Below are positions 1 to 8,547 of a DNA stretch of 64,000 bases, piece by piece; position 1 is the stretch's first letter, and each line of letters opens with the position of its first letter. Made by a program: the position numbers and the translations under genes. Below the pieces are notes generated by a model. That model did no database searches. It worked only from the letters and a program-made list of their open reading frames with translations, and was not told the DNA's origin. The stretch is from an uncultured Bacteroidota bacterium (GTDB taxonomy: Bacteria; Bacteroidota; Bacteroidia; Chitinophagales; Chitinophagaceae), in NCBI GenBank assembly GCA_903903635.1, contig CAIUZK010000172.1, positions 1 to 64,000 on the forward strand. Direction: 5' to 3'.

Positions 1-1725
1 CAGTTTTATTTGCTCATTAACCTTTGTTGCTACAGAGAGTTTAAATGTGCCATAGTTTGGGCTGGGCCATAGTTGAAGTAAATCATTGCCGATGCCGGAA
101 CCGGGAACCGATAAGGTTGGGCAAGGCCTTACAAAAACAGGATGAGTTGCGGTAACAGGGCCACATGAATTAGTAACTGTATAGCTGATGGTATCGTATC
201 CGGAAGATACGCCTGTAACTACTCCTGATGATAATAGTGCATTGGCATTGGATATGGTCCAGAAGCCACCAGGGCTGGCATCTGCCAGGATTATGGTATC
301 ACTGATACACACAGTATCGTGGCCTGATATGGCACTTACTGTGAGTGGTGCCTGGATAGTTAAGCAGATGGTTGTGGTGTCTGATAGATTGCCACAATCA
401 GTTACCACGACCTTAAAAGTATCGGGCCCTGTATAGCCTGCAACCGGGGCGTAATAAAGGCCGGTGGGTGTCAGGAGGCCTAAAGAGGAGGTAGCTACAT
501 ATGAAGCAGTAAGAGCGCCATGGGCAGGTGCAGCCAGCACGCTCCAGGTTTCTGTCTGTGCAGTATCGGCATCGGAAATGGCCAGTAAAGTATTAACAGA
601 ATCAACCGGACCCTCGCATACAGCAACTACCTGCAAATGCCCACCTGCAAAAGATGGGTTATGGCTTTGCACTATTTCACGAATAACGTTATTGTTAAAA
701 TCTGCGATAAAAACATTGCCAACATGATCAGGAGCCACTCCCCTGGGATAATACATGGCAGCAGATGTGGCCAAACAATTATCTCCAGTGTAGCCAAGTG
801 TGCCGTTGCCTGCAATCGTACTTACAATTCCTGATGTATTAATTTTACGTATCCTATAGTTATCATCTGCAATATACATATTGCCGAGGCTATCCATAGA
901 AAGGCAGAATGGTTGAATACCTGCCATCAACACAGGACCGCCATCACCGCTGCAAACCATACTTCCATTCCCTGCAACTGTATTGACAATATCGGTAGTG
1001 CGATCTATTTTTCGGATTCTGGAGTTTCCGAAATCACCCACAAGTAAATTGTCTGCACTATCCACTACCAGTGACCAAATATCGAAAAAGGTTGCGGCTG
1101 TAGCAGGGCCTCCATCTCCACCACCCCCCCAAATAGCGGAGCCTGCATATGTGGAAATAATACCTGCCGAATTTACCTTCCTGACGAGGCCAGCTCCGCC
1201 ATCTCCTATATACATATTTCCCAAACGGTCCAAACAAAGAGCCATCGGAGCATACAAAGATGCTGCGGTTGCAGGCCCGCCATCACCACTGTATGCGCCC
1301 AACCCATTTCCGACCACAGTGGAAATAATGCCGGCAGGGTCTATTTTACGGATCCTGTTGTTACCACCATCTGAAAAATAAAAATTACCTGCCCCATCCA
1401 TTGCCATAGCTGTTGCTGAAGTTATTTTGGCATCTGTGGCAGGGATACCATCACCATTGTATCCAAACAAACCTGTACCTGCAAAAGTTGAAATAACTCC
1501 AGATGTATTAATTTTGCGTATTCGATGATTACCAAGATCTACAATAAACAAATTACCAGCAGCATCATAAAGTAGTTTTATAGGACTACTAAATTGGGCC
1601 GCTGTTGCAGGCCCTCCATCCCCGGCATAGCCAGCAATTCCAGTACCTGCAATAGTCCTGATAATCTGGGCATAGCTAGTGTGGAACACTAAAAGTATAC
1701 CAAAAATGAAGACTGTTTTTTTCAA
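1..1725 (-). CDS. NHL-repeat / Ig-like T9SS cargo protein, 3' end cut by window
   Basis: The frame is open from a TTG start at 1725 to the left edge, 575 codons without a stop. It begins with a signal peptide (LKKTVFIFGILLVFHTSYAQ). About six NHL-type repeats follow, each with 'GDGGPAT...' and 'NHRIRKI'-like strands, which predict a beta-propeller. Then come a cadherin/VCBS-like strand region ('YYAPVAGYTGPDTF') and a BIG2-like Ig domain ('DTVCISDTIIL'). The last visible part ('LQLWPSPNYGTFKLS') looks like the start of a T9SS type A sorting domain. It is predicted to be secreted through T9SS to the cell surface. The TTG start is inferred: no ATG precedes the signal peptide. The ligand or substrate is not evident. 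Confidence 0.8.
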   Translation of the reverse strand, partial: MKKTVFIFGILLVFHTSYAQIIRTIAGTGIAGYAGDGGPATAAQFSSPIKLLYDAAGNLFIVDLGNHRIRKINTSGVISTFAGTGLFGYNGDGIPATDAKITSATAMAMDGAGNFYFSDGGNNRIRKIDPAGIISTVVGNGLGAYSGDGGPATAASLYAPMALCLDRLGNMYIGDGGAGLVRKVNSAGIISTYAGSAIWGGGGDGGPATAATFFDIWSLVVDSADNLLVGDFGNSRIRKIDRTTDIVNTVAGNGSMVCSGDGGPVLMAGIQPFCLSMDSLGNMYIADDNYRIRKINTSGIVSTIAGNGTLGYTGDNCLATSAAMYYPRGVAPDHVGNVFIADFNNNVIREIVQSHNPSFAGGHLQVVAVCEGPVDSVNTLLAISDADTAQTETWSVLAAPAHGALTASYVATSSLGLLTPTGLYYAPVAGYTGPDTFKVVVTDCGNLSDTTTICLTIQAPLTVSAISGHDTVCISDTIILADASPGGFWTISNANALLSSGVVTGVSSGYDTISYTVTNSCGPVTATHPVFVRPCPTLSVPGSGIGNDLLQLWPSPNYGTFKLSVATKVNEQIKL

Positions 1726-1823
1726 GGGACAACTTTTTATTAAGTAAAAATACAATTTATTTCTCAGTTACGTTTATTGAGAATTCACTTAATAATAATG
1801 AGCTGCATTAAATTATTAGCATG

Positions 1824-2062
1824 CTATTCCTCAAAATTAAGATTGGCGGGGTCGGCCTGGCGTTTGGTGTTTTTGAATCCGGAGGGGTCGGCAATTACTT
1901 CGAATTGAATATTATCGAACCATATCTTGCCGGTTCCATCCAATAAAGCGCCAAAGGAAATACCGGTTGCTCGCACAGAAACATTCAGTACTATTTCATA
2001 TTTGGTCCATTCTGTATTTCCTTTTATGGCCCGGTCATGCATATTATCAAAGGCCAAATTTA
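1824..2062 (-). pseudogene. 5'-truncated copy of small secreted paralogue family
   Basis: About 78 residues match the C-terminal part of the intact paralogue at 3262-3822 (shared 'LAFDNM', 'KGNTEW', 'KYEIVLNV', 'SFGALLDGTGKIWFDNIQFE' and 'DPANLNFEE'). The N-terminal half, including the signal peptide, is missing. A stop codon lies five codons upstream of the conserved 'LAFDNM' because unrelated repeat sequence joins here. No ATG is available; only a TTG could start it. I read it as a decayed third member of the tandem family, broken by the rearrangement that also produced the 183-bp duplication at 2001-2366. Confidence 0.75.
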
Positions 2063-2183
2063 CAGATTAATGAGAGTCCTACGGATACTTGGCGGGGTAA
2101 AATATGGCATCGTGTATTACATCGGCTTTAGTACCCTGATTCCGGTGAGTCCCGCGGAAAAGCGGAGACTCGCCGGGGACGGA
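2001..2183. repeat. 183-bp tandem duplication, copy 1
   Basis: First of two adjacent 183-bp units that differ at only about two positions (c/t near 2123 and t/c near 2145). The first ~62 bp are the remnant of the small secreted paralogue. The rest is non-coding and ends in a GC-rich hairpin (gagtcccgc / gcggagactc, about 2145-2176). Confidence 0.9.
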
Positions 2184-2366
2184 TTTGGTCCATTCTGTAT
2201 TTCCTTTTATGGCCCGGTCATGCATATTATCAAAGGCCAAATTTACAGATTAATGAGAGTCCTACGGATACTTGGCGGGGTAAAATATGGCATTGTGTAT
2301 TACATCGGCTTTAGTACCCTGATTCCGGCGAGTCCCGCGGAAAAGCGGAGACTCGCCGGGGACGGA
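2184..2366. repeat. 183-bp tandem duplication, copy 2
   Basis: Second unit, directly adjacent to copy 1 and nearly identical. Its terminal hairpin has perfect outer arms (ccggcgagtc / gactcgccgg, about 2326-2359). Near-identity suggests a recent duplication. The unit length is divisible by three, so a plus-strand frame stays open through both copies, but that frame has no protein-like features. Confidence 0.9.
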
Positions 2367-2554
2367 AAGTATGAAAAGGGTGCAATGCCTGTTGAGGATA
2401 TGATTTTAACGCTATTATCCAAGCCTAACCCTAATGCACCTGCAAAGGTGGTGAAACGCTGAAAATCCATTCTGTAGCGTTTCTTAGAAAAGTCTTATTT
2501 GGTTTGTACATTTAAGTATATCGTTACCATAATTATAGCAAATACCCGGAAAAA
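2367..2554. other. Rest of the gap after the duplication, no gene called
   Basis: Together with the repeats this makes a stretch of about 490 bp without an intact gene. A short plus-strand frame reads on to a stop at 2462 ('MPVEDMILTLLSKPNPNAPAK'-like tail) and could be a leftover gene end, but I cannot assign it. I see no terminator or promoter. Confidence 0.4.
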
Positions 2555-3112
2555 TTATTCATCAAAATTGAGGTTTTGCGGGTCTTTCTGCATTTTGCCC
2601 CCCGTTGTTTTGGCGTGTTTAACTTCCTCAAACTTTATATTGTCGAACCATATCTTGCCAGTGCCGGAGAGAAGGGCACCAAAAGCAATATTTGTGGCAC
2701 CTTCAGGTACGTCGAGAACTATCTCGTATTCTGTCCAATCAGAATTCCCTTTAATGGGCCGATCGTGCATGTTATCGAATGACAATGAATTTTTACCCTT
2801 CTCACCATCCACCCTAAGCCAGAATCCGGCCCATACGTCAACGTCCTTCGACTTCATAAAACCAGTCATCCTGATTTTTTTTCCGATATACTTATCGGGC
2901 ATAAAATTTTGCATCAGGGTGCCGAAACCCTTTATTTTATCAGTGTTTGACTGAATCGTTGCTGCCTTTGTAAGATTCATTCCTGCTCCCGGATCAACAC
3001 CCATTTCATATTTGTCGGGCTCGCTGCCGGCTTTGAACCATCCTTTGGGCATATCGAAAGAAAGCAATGCCCATGTTGCTGCCGTGAGCACCAGGCTATA
3101 AAATATTTTCAT
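2555..3112 (-). CDS. Small secreted protein, tandem paralogue A
   Basis: 185 residues with a short hydrophobic N-terminus (MKIFYSLVLTAATWALLSFD) that may be a signal peptide. The body is one domain: 'GWFKAGSEPDKYEMGVD' near the start, 'GFWLRVDGE' in the middle, and 'GTGKIWFDNIKFEEV' near the end. The pattern (ligand-facing strands ending in a 'WFDNI.FE' strand) resembles galactose-binding-like beta-sandwich domains; that is an inference from pattern only. It ends in 'DPQNLNFDE', a motif shared with both paralogues. It is clearly homologous to 3262-3822. Function unknown. Confidence 0.75.
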   Translation of the reverse strand: MKIFYSLVLTAATWALLSFDMPKGWFKAGSEPDKYEMGVDPGAGMNLTKAATIQSNTDKIKGFGTLMQNFMPDKYIGKKIRMTGFMKSKDVDVWAGFWLRVDGEKGKNSLSFDNMHDRPIKGNSDWTEYEIVLDVPEGATNIAFGALLSGTGKIWFDNIKFEEVKHAKTTGGKMQKDPQNLNFDE

Positions 3113-3261
3113 TGGGAACCGTTTTGCTTATGAAGAAATGATTTCATTGATTCAACATCAGAAAACAAAAATAACGAATGCTTTTAATAATAATTCTATT
3201 AAAGCGGATAGTAATTTTTAAAAAAACCAACCTTCATCTGCCGAACTATCAAGTCAGTCAA

Positions 3262-3822
3262 CTATTCCTCAAAATTAAGGTTAGCTGGGTCTGGCTGGCG
3301 TTTGTTGTTTTTAAATCCGGAGGGGTCGGCTATTGCTTCAAATTGAATGTTGTCGAACCATATTTTTCCTGTGCCATCGAGCAGTGCGCCGAAAGAAATG
3401 TTGGTTGCCCTTTCGGGTACATTGAGCACTATTTCGTATTTCGCCCATTCGGTATTGCCCTTTACCGGGCGGTCGTACATATTATCGAATGCAAGTGAGC
3501 CTTCTGATTTGGATCCATCGACCCTAACCCAAAAGCCAGCCCAATGTTTAACTTTTTCGGACCGCATGTAGCCGGTCATTTTAATTTTTTTACCACGGTA
3601 TTTGTCGGCAGTCATAGACTGCATCAATGTGCCAAAGCCTCGGATCCTTGATTCATTAGACTGAATTGTGGCAGCATTGCTTCCGTTGAGACCGGCTTTA
3701 GGATCCAAACCCATTTCATATTTGTCGGGGTCGGAACCTGCTTTATGCCAGGATTTAGGCACGTCGAAGGAGTATATTGTAATAATAGCTACCAGAAGTA
3801 ACGCGCAGTATATTGATTTCAT
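3262..3822 (-). CDS. Small secreted protein, tandem paralogue B
   Basis: 186 residues, homologous along its whole length to 2555-3112 and to the truncated copy at 1824-2062. N-terminal hydrophobic segment (MKSIYCALLLVAIITIYSFD), then 'SWHKAGSDPDKYEMGLD', 'GFWVRVDG', 'SLAFDNMYDRPVKGNTEW' and 'GTGKIWFDNIQFE'. The C-terminus is 'DPANLNFEE'. The truncated copy is closer to this gene than to paralogue A, so it probably arose from this one. A 149-bp AT-rich gap separates it from paralogue A. Predicted periplasmic or secreted beta-sandwich protein of unknown function. Confidence 0.75.
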   Translation of the reverse strand: MKSIYCALLLVAIITIYSFDVPKSWHKAGSDPDKYEMGLDPKAGLNGSNAATIQSNESRIRGFGTLMQSMTADKYRGKKIKMTGYMRSEKVKHWAGFWVRVDGSKSEGSLAFDNMYDRPVKGNTEWAKYEIVLNVPERATNISFGALLDGTGKIWFDNIQFEAIADPSGFKNNKRQPDPANLNFEE

Positions 3823-3897
3823 ATTTGAATGTTTAAGTTGGAATTCTTAGAATAGAGAACTATTCATTAAATGTACCAGAAAATGTTTGAAACAGCA

Positions 3898-3922
3898 ATC
3901 CCCCCGTTTTTGCCGGGGGGAT
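3898..3922 (-). terminator. GC-rich hairpin downstream of T9SS cargo gene
   Basis: A perfect 9-bp stem (atccccccg / cggggggat) around a 7-nt loop, about 30 bp beyond the stop codon of the minus-strand gene at 3954-4955. It has no clear T-run on the minus side, so termination is likely but not certain. Confidence 0.5.
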
Positions 3923-3953
3923 CGGATGAATAAATTAACAATAAATTTGTTCC

Positions 3954-4955
3954 TTAATGCGCTATGGATACCTTCCGTGTGATATTACCAGTTGCTGTAT
4001 GCAACTGAATAACGTAAATCCCGCCCGGGATGTTGGCCACAGGGATGTTGATGGTATTATTTCCTTTTGAAGTGGAATTAACGGAAGAGGTCATTATTGT
4101 TCTTCCGATCAAATCGGAGAGTGTAATTGTTGCAGGTTGATTGCCGGATACGTTGAAATCTACATTAATCATATCGGATGCAGGGTTTGGATATACAGAC
4201 AGGCTATTAACAGGTTCAGCAATTATGGTAGCAGCCAATGCCGCATTTTGTATATAATACTCGGCCATGGTACCGCCAGATGTATCGATAGTATAGGTGA
4301 ATAACGGATGATGAAAACCAGCTACATACCACTCATAAGATTCTATGAATGAAAGTGAAGCTCCTGAAAATGCGGTGCTGTCTTTGGAAAGATTGAAGCG
4401 GTGAATCCTGATCGTATTGGGATATGTGCCGGATGGAATGGTAAGCGTACCGTAGGCATCGTATACCATGCTATCAACCTCATGATGGTAGAGCATGAAG
4501 CCCATGATTGAAAAATTGGCATCAAAAGTGTCTTTATGGGTATCATTATAATGCAGCGGGTACATCAGAATATCGTTCATTCCATTGATAATGTGTACAT
4601 AATTCCCGGATGAATAAGCGCCGATAAAGGAAAAACGGGAAGAATTAGCAATTCCATATGCATAATTGGTATTGTCGAAAGACACTATGTTGCTTCCTGC
4701 AAATGAATCGCAATAAGGAGTAGCCAGGCAGGTAAGCATAGTAGTGGTATCGAGACCAGTGGGCGTAAGGGTGGCATAATTCCAGGTAAGCGGACCACCA
4801 GGGGCTGTGATGACAATACCTGTAGTATCAGTCTGATGGCCATAAAAAGCTTCAGGTGGTACAGGATTCAAATTTGCGCCTGTAATAACCGGCTGGGCAT
4901 ACATAGCCGATGCCGATGCAATAACTGTAGCCAGAGCAAGTAGTGTTTTTTTCAT
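3954..4955 (-). CDS. T9SS type A sorting-domain secreted protein
   Basis: I start it at the ATG at 4955, which gives a clean signal peptide (MKKTLLALATVIASASAMYA) and a 333-residue protein; the open frame runs 18 codons further upstream. The middle ~230 residues have no recognised catalytic motif and look like a beta-rich domain ('GTLTIPSGTYPNTIRIHRF'). The last ~80 residues are a T9SS type A sorting domain: 'SLSVYPNPASDMINVDF', 'ITLSDLIGRTI', 'IPGGIYVIQL', 'ITRKVSIAH'. It is predicted to cross the outer membrane via T9SS and be anchored or released. The specific role is unknown. Confidence 0.85.
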   Translation of the reverse strand: MKKTLLALATVIASASAMYAQPVITGANLNPVPPEAFYGHQTDTTGIVITAPGGPLTWNYATLTPTGLDTTTMLTCLATPYCDSFAGSNIVSFDNTNYAYGIANSSRFSFIGAYSSGNYVHIINGMNDILMYPLHYNDTHKDTFDANFSIMGFMLYHHEVDSMVYDAYGTLTIPSGTYPNTIRIHRFNLSKDSTAFSGASLSFIESYEWYVAGFHHPLFTYTIDTSGGTMAEYYIQNAALAATIIAEPVNSLSVYPNPASDMINVDFNVSGNQPATITLSDLIGRTIMTSSVNSTSKGNNTINIPVANIPGGIYVIQLHTATGNITRKVSIAH

Positions 4956-5255
4956 AAGAGCATTTATTTTTTTGTTTTTAAGGCACAAGTTCCGTGCAAG
5001 TAGGTACAAATTTATAGAAGGTAACTGTATAGAAATTGTTAATTTGCCATAATGGGATTTAACGAATTAGCTATCTGATTCTATAGCACAGAATGGTTTC
5101 AGGCCATATGCGCATTTGTTTTAAGGTCAAATATTGTGTTCATAAATGTAGAAAATGGCATTTGAGGAGTCGCAGGATCATTAAAACAAGCGTTGTTTGT
5201 GTTGAAAGTTGATTTTTCAAATTATTTTGAATTATCTTAGCGGAAATATCGTTGT

Positions 5256-5735
5256 ATGAAAAAAGCAGTATTTTCAGTTATTGTATTGGTTAGTTGTTGC
5301 CTGATATTCTCGGGATGTATAAAAAACACTCCTTATGTCACCACTATCAACCCATCAATGACTGCCAATATTGGCACTTATAATTTTACAGCATCTTCTG
5401 TTGTGCCATCTACTTTAGATACACAGGGCCAGCAAAATGAGCTGATCGATTCTGTTGAAGTGCTGTATATAACCGGTAACTCATCGGATCTGGTTTATCC
5501 GAAAGATAAGATAGTACTTAGCATTTCGAGGTTCAGGTGGCTTACAGGTATTTCTTCGATTGTGAGAGGTGAAGCCAATGCATACTATTATCATAATGGT
5601 GTTGTTTATTCGGCTATAGGAGGAATTGTATCTGTAACAAAAATTACCACAAACAGCATCATAGGCTATTTCTCATTTACCACCAGCAACGGAATCAATA
5701 TTACCAACGGTACATTCACAGTTGGTTATCCCTGA
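5256..5735 (+). CDS. Lipoprotein, DUF6252-like (first of a pair)
   Basis: 159 residues with a lipoprotein signal peptide; the lipobox is FSGC, with the acylated Cys at about residue 21. The mature part is beta-rich and ends in 'IIGYFSFTTSNGINITNGTFTVGYP'-type strands. This C-terminal pattern (I.G.F.F.......TNG.F.V) is typical of small Bacteroidota lipoproteins, which I recall as DUF6252. It is followed after 61 bp by a second protein with the same architecture. Probably sits in the inner or outer membrane facing the periplasm; function unknown. Confidence 0.75.
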   Translation: MKKAVFSVIVLVSCCLIFSGCIKNTPYVTTINPSMTANIGTYNFTASSVVPSTLDTQGQQNELIDSVEVLYITGNSSDLVYPKDKIVLSISRFRWLTGISSIVRGEANAYYYHNGVVYSAIGGIVSVTKITTNSIIGYFSFTTSNGINITNGTFTVGYP

Positions 5736-5796
5736 TAATTTCCGGTTTATACGAAAACACCTGCATTTTGCGTTATTTTAGGAACGATTAAAAAGT

Positions 5797-6279
5797 ATGA
5801 AGAGGTTATTAGTCGCTAATGCTATTTTAGTAGTTTTTCTATTTGCGGCTTGCAGTAAAACCAAGGGCCCGGCAAATGGCAAGAGTGTGCAGCCCAATAA
5901 CAACCTGGATACACTGGTGTCGATGAGCGCACTCATCAATTCAACCAGTTGGCAAACGGATTCTGCATTTGGTTACCAGATAAAAAGTTCGGGAAATGAC
6001 AGCGGGGTAGTCAATCTGATGATTACCGCGACCTCGTATGACGGTTCGGTGTCCAATACGATTACCTTCAACATTACCAATTTTACCGGCACACAGACTT
6101 ACACTATCAATCCACCTTTGGTTACAGCAACCTATTATATTGGCAACATCAGGCAATATGCCAGATCGGGGCAGATAATTGTCTCTTCCAATACAGCCTA
6201 TGGCCTGATAGGGACATTTAATTTCAGAACAGATAATTATAATGTTGTGAATGGTGCGTTTAATGTAGCTCAGCCATAA
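5797..6279 (+). CDS. Lipoprotein, DUF6252-like (second of a pair)
   Basis: 160 residues, lipobox FAAC with the lipidated Cys at about residue 19. The C-terminus ('LIGTFNFRTDNYNVVNGAFNV') matches the pattern of the gene just upstream, so the two look like diverged tandem duplicates. The central part ('VNLMITATSYDG', 'NTITFNITNFTG') is beta-rich. The 61-bp spacing allows co-transcription, although a 'ttattttag' sequence just upstream could be a weak -7 box of its own. Function unknown. Confidence 0.75.
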   Translation: MKRLLVANAILVVFLFAACSKTKGPANGKSVQPNNNLDTLVSMSALINSTSWQTDSAFGYQIKSSGNDSGVVNLMITATSYDGSVSNTITFNITNFTGTQTYTINPPLVTATYYIGNIRQYARSGQIIVSSNTAYGLIGTFNFRTDNYNVVNGAFNVAQP

Positions 6280-6753
6280 ATTACCTGGTTATGCAGAATA
6301 TTGGAGGGTTGCAGGTAATCTTGTTTTCATAATGAGCCGCCATTAAAAATGCTATTTGGTTAAAATTAAGAGCCCAGTAATCTGGTTCGGCGAGGCAGCC
6401 TGAGATGTGATGTGAAAATATGATAATCAGTAGTTTGTAAAATGACAGAAATTTTCCATTTGCACGAATTGTTGCACTCCTCTGGGCAATGTTATTAAGT
6501 TAAGCAACATTGGTATCTCCAAGGGACCATTCGACCCTCTATGGGGTCGGTCTTTACGTCTGTTTTCCGCCAGTTTCACTGGCGGCTACAAACATTGGAG
6601 TCCTACGGACTTCCTTAACCTAATGACATTGCCCTCTGGGTTGGGTTGTATTATCCTTGAACCTGGGCTTCATCCCAGGCTATTGATATTTAGGAGTCCT
6701 CCGGACTATGGCTTTTTTATTGACTTTATAGTATAATGCAGGTTAAAACAAGC
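6280..6753. other. Intergenic region rich in small palindromes
   Basis: This ~470-bp gap has no gene. It holds an inverted-repeat element (6484-6634) and further short hairpins: cctggg/cccagg near 6661-6680 and agtcc/ggact near 6693-6707. Confidence 0.6.
6484..6634. repeat. Inverted-repeat (MITE/REP-like) element
   Basis: Imperfect 21-bp ends: gggcaatgttattaagttaa at 6484 and the reverse complement of ttaacctaatgacattgccc ending at 6634, with about three to four mismatches. Inside are three small hairpins: cgaccc/gggtcg (near 6531), ccgccag/ctggcgg (near 6568) and agtcc/ggact (near 6599). It has no coding capacity. Only one copy is visible in the window, so mobility is unproven. Confidence 0.55.
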
Positions 6754-6786
6754 AAAAAAATAGTGCCTGCGAAAAACAGGCACTAT
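6754..6786 (-). terminator. Intrinsic terminator of OmpA-like gene
   Basis: A perfect 9-bp stem (tagtgcctg / caggcacta) followed, in the minus direction, by seven T residues (6760-6754). It lies 25 bp beyond the stop codon of the gene at 6811-8547. Confidence 0.9.
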
Positions 6787-6810
6787 CAAAACTCTTATTT
6801 TATATCCGGA

Positions 6811-8547
6811 TTATTTTATTTCAGGATGAGGAGGAGGCTGATTGGATGGGCCTGACTCATCGGTATTTGCGCTGCGGAAAGTCACAATATTTTCATCTCC
6901 TACTTCGCCGTATTTAAATATAAACCTTTCGCGGGCGATCTGGTGCTTGTCGCTCATGTATTCGATTACTGCATTTACATGCTCCCATGAACGCTGCTCC
7001 TTAGCCTTGCTGCCGCTGCCGCCACCCAATATAACTACTTTACAGTTTGGATTAGCCTGCATCTGAGCTGCCAGAGTAGCCAGTTGCGCTTCCATACCGG
7101 TGCTGATATGCGTGGTTTCGGTAAACAGCAATGTACCACCTGTGATTTTACCACAAGGATTGGCTTTGCCAGAACTATCGAACATCAGGTTTTTGCAAGA
7201 CTCAGGACAAGGGCATTTACCCACACCATCGGCATCAACCGGCTGACACTCAGTAGGTGTAATACGCTGTTTGTCTTTATAATCAGGTACTCCGTCGCCG
7301 TCGGTATCCAAAGGACAACCGTGAGAGTCAACAGCCACACCTTTAGGTGTTTTCGGACATTTATCAAACTGATCAGTAATGCCATCACCGTCCTCATCGG
7401 GCAGTACGGGATTTGGCAGGATCATGTGGCGGGGATAGGAAAGTTCGCTATATACGTGGTCTAAAGGATTGATCCAATAGAGCGGTTCAACAGATTTTTT
7501 ATTGGTACCCAGATTGTAATTTATGCTTACTGAAACATAATTGACAGACTCGGAAGATTTGCCCGGAGCCGAACTGATACCTAATGGTTTACCAAACCGG
7601 GAACCGTCGAGGTATGCATCAGCGGGGAATGTAAAACGTTCTTCAAGCTGGATATTGAATTTTTTGTTGAATTTGTATTGTACACCCGCGCCTACGCTAG
7701 GTGCAAAATCAAGCGTTTTTTTATCAAGGATCTGAGATCCGCCGCCATTATCGGCCACGCTCTCATAGGTATTGTCCATCTTACTTTGTAAGGCTTTCCT
7801 GATGGAATTATTTGTTCCCTTGGGATCCTTAACAATAGTCCCGAAATTGTATGGTTGAAAGTTGCCATCGAGGGCATTAATACGGGTTTTGTAACCCAAG
7901 CCACCTAAGCCAAATAATCCAAAGAATGAAACTGAATTGCGGGCTTTGTGGAAATTAATATTGTAGGCATTGAACATCAGGTCGAGGCTTAACTGGGATG
8001 CTTCCATCCTGCTGGCCCGGTAGACAGGATTTGCCGGCTGCGAAGGTGTGGCATAATAGGCGGGAACGTAGTTGTATAAAGTATAGGGTGCATCGTAACT
8101 GGTAGTAGCCTGACGGTCGAGGTTTTTGGCAACGCCATAGATGTATTGCAGGCGCATGGAGAAAATATAACCTAAAGACTTACGGACATTAAAACTAGCG
8201 CCAAAGCCGCCCTTTTGCCAAAGCATGAGCGTGGGCACATTGCCAATTACATTATACTGGCCCAGGCCACCCCCAATCTCCCACTGGTTGCGGGGTTTGG
8301 GTGGAAACAGTTCCTGATGGTCCATGTATTTTTTAAATTGCTTGCGGCGGAATTTAGGATAATAGGCTGAATCGAGCGGATCATAATTCTTGCCCCTGTA
8401 AGTCATATCCCTGTTAGCCCACTGCATTGTATTGGAAGGGGTGGTAGTAGCAGTTGTAACGGCTTGTGGCTGGCTCTCCTGTGCAAACAGCGACTGTGCC
8501 ATTATTACAATTAAGCCGGTAAGTAATAAATACTTCTTATGGAACAT
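6811..8547 (-). CDS. Outer-membrane barrel protein with TSP3 repeats and degenerate OmpA domain
   Basis: 578 residues with a signal peptide ending near SLFAQ. Residues ~85-350 look like an outer-membrane beta-barrel ('WEIGGGLGQYNV', 'GASFNVRKSLGY', 'VNYVSVSINYNLG'). They are followed by calcium-binding thrombospondin type 3 repeats ('DEDGDGITDQFDKCPKTPKG', 'DTDGDGVPD'). The last ~110 residues follow the OmpA C-terminal fold ('LATLAAQMQANPNCKVVILGG', 'VNAVIEYMSDKHQIARERF'). The usual peptidoglycan-binding Asp ('TD.....G' loop) and the Arg of 'LS..RA' are not seen, so binding to peptidoglycan is doubtful. It stands alone with its own terminator. Confidence 0.8.
   Translation of the reverse strand: MFHKKYLLLTGLIVIMAQSLFAQESQPQAVTTATTTPSNTMQWANRDMTYRGKNYDPLDSAYYPKFRRKQFKKYMDHQELFPPKPRNQWEIGGGLGQYNVIGNVPTLMLWQKGGFGASFNVRKSLGYIFSMRLQYIYGVAKNLDRQATTSYDAPYTLYNYVPAYYATPSQPANPVYRASRMEASQLSLDLMFNAYNINFHKARNSVSFFGLFGLGGLGYKTRINALDGNFQPYNFGTIVKDPKGTNNSIRKALQSKMDNTYESVADNGGGSQILDKKTLDFAPSVGAGVQYKFNKKFNIQLEERFTFPADAYLDGSRFGKPLGISSAPGKSSESVNYVSVSINYNLGTNKKSVEPLYWINPLDHVYSELSYPRHMILPNPVLPDEDGDGITDQFDKCPKTPKGVAVDSHGCPLDTDGDGVPDYKDKQRITPTECQPVDADGVGKCPCPESCKNLMFDSSGKANPCGKITGGTLLFTETTHISTGMEAQLATLAAQMQANPNCKVVILGGGSGSKAKEQRSWEHVNAVIEYMSDKHQIARERFIFKYGEVGDENIVTFRSANTDESGPSNQPPPHPEIK

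Noticed and set aside
2037-2462. Plus-strand open frame of 141 codons
   Set aside because: It is an artefact of the 183-bp tandem duplication (unit length divisible by three); the protein is just the same 61 residues twice, antisense to a real gene remnant, with no family features.
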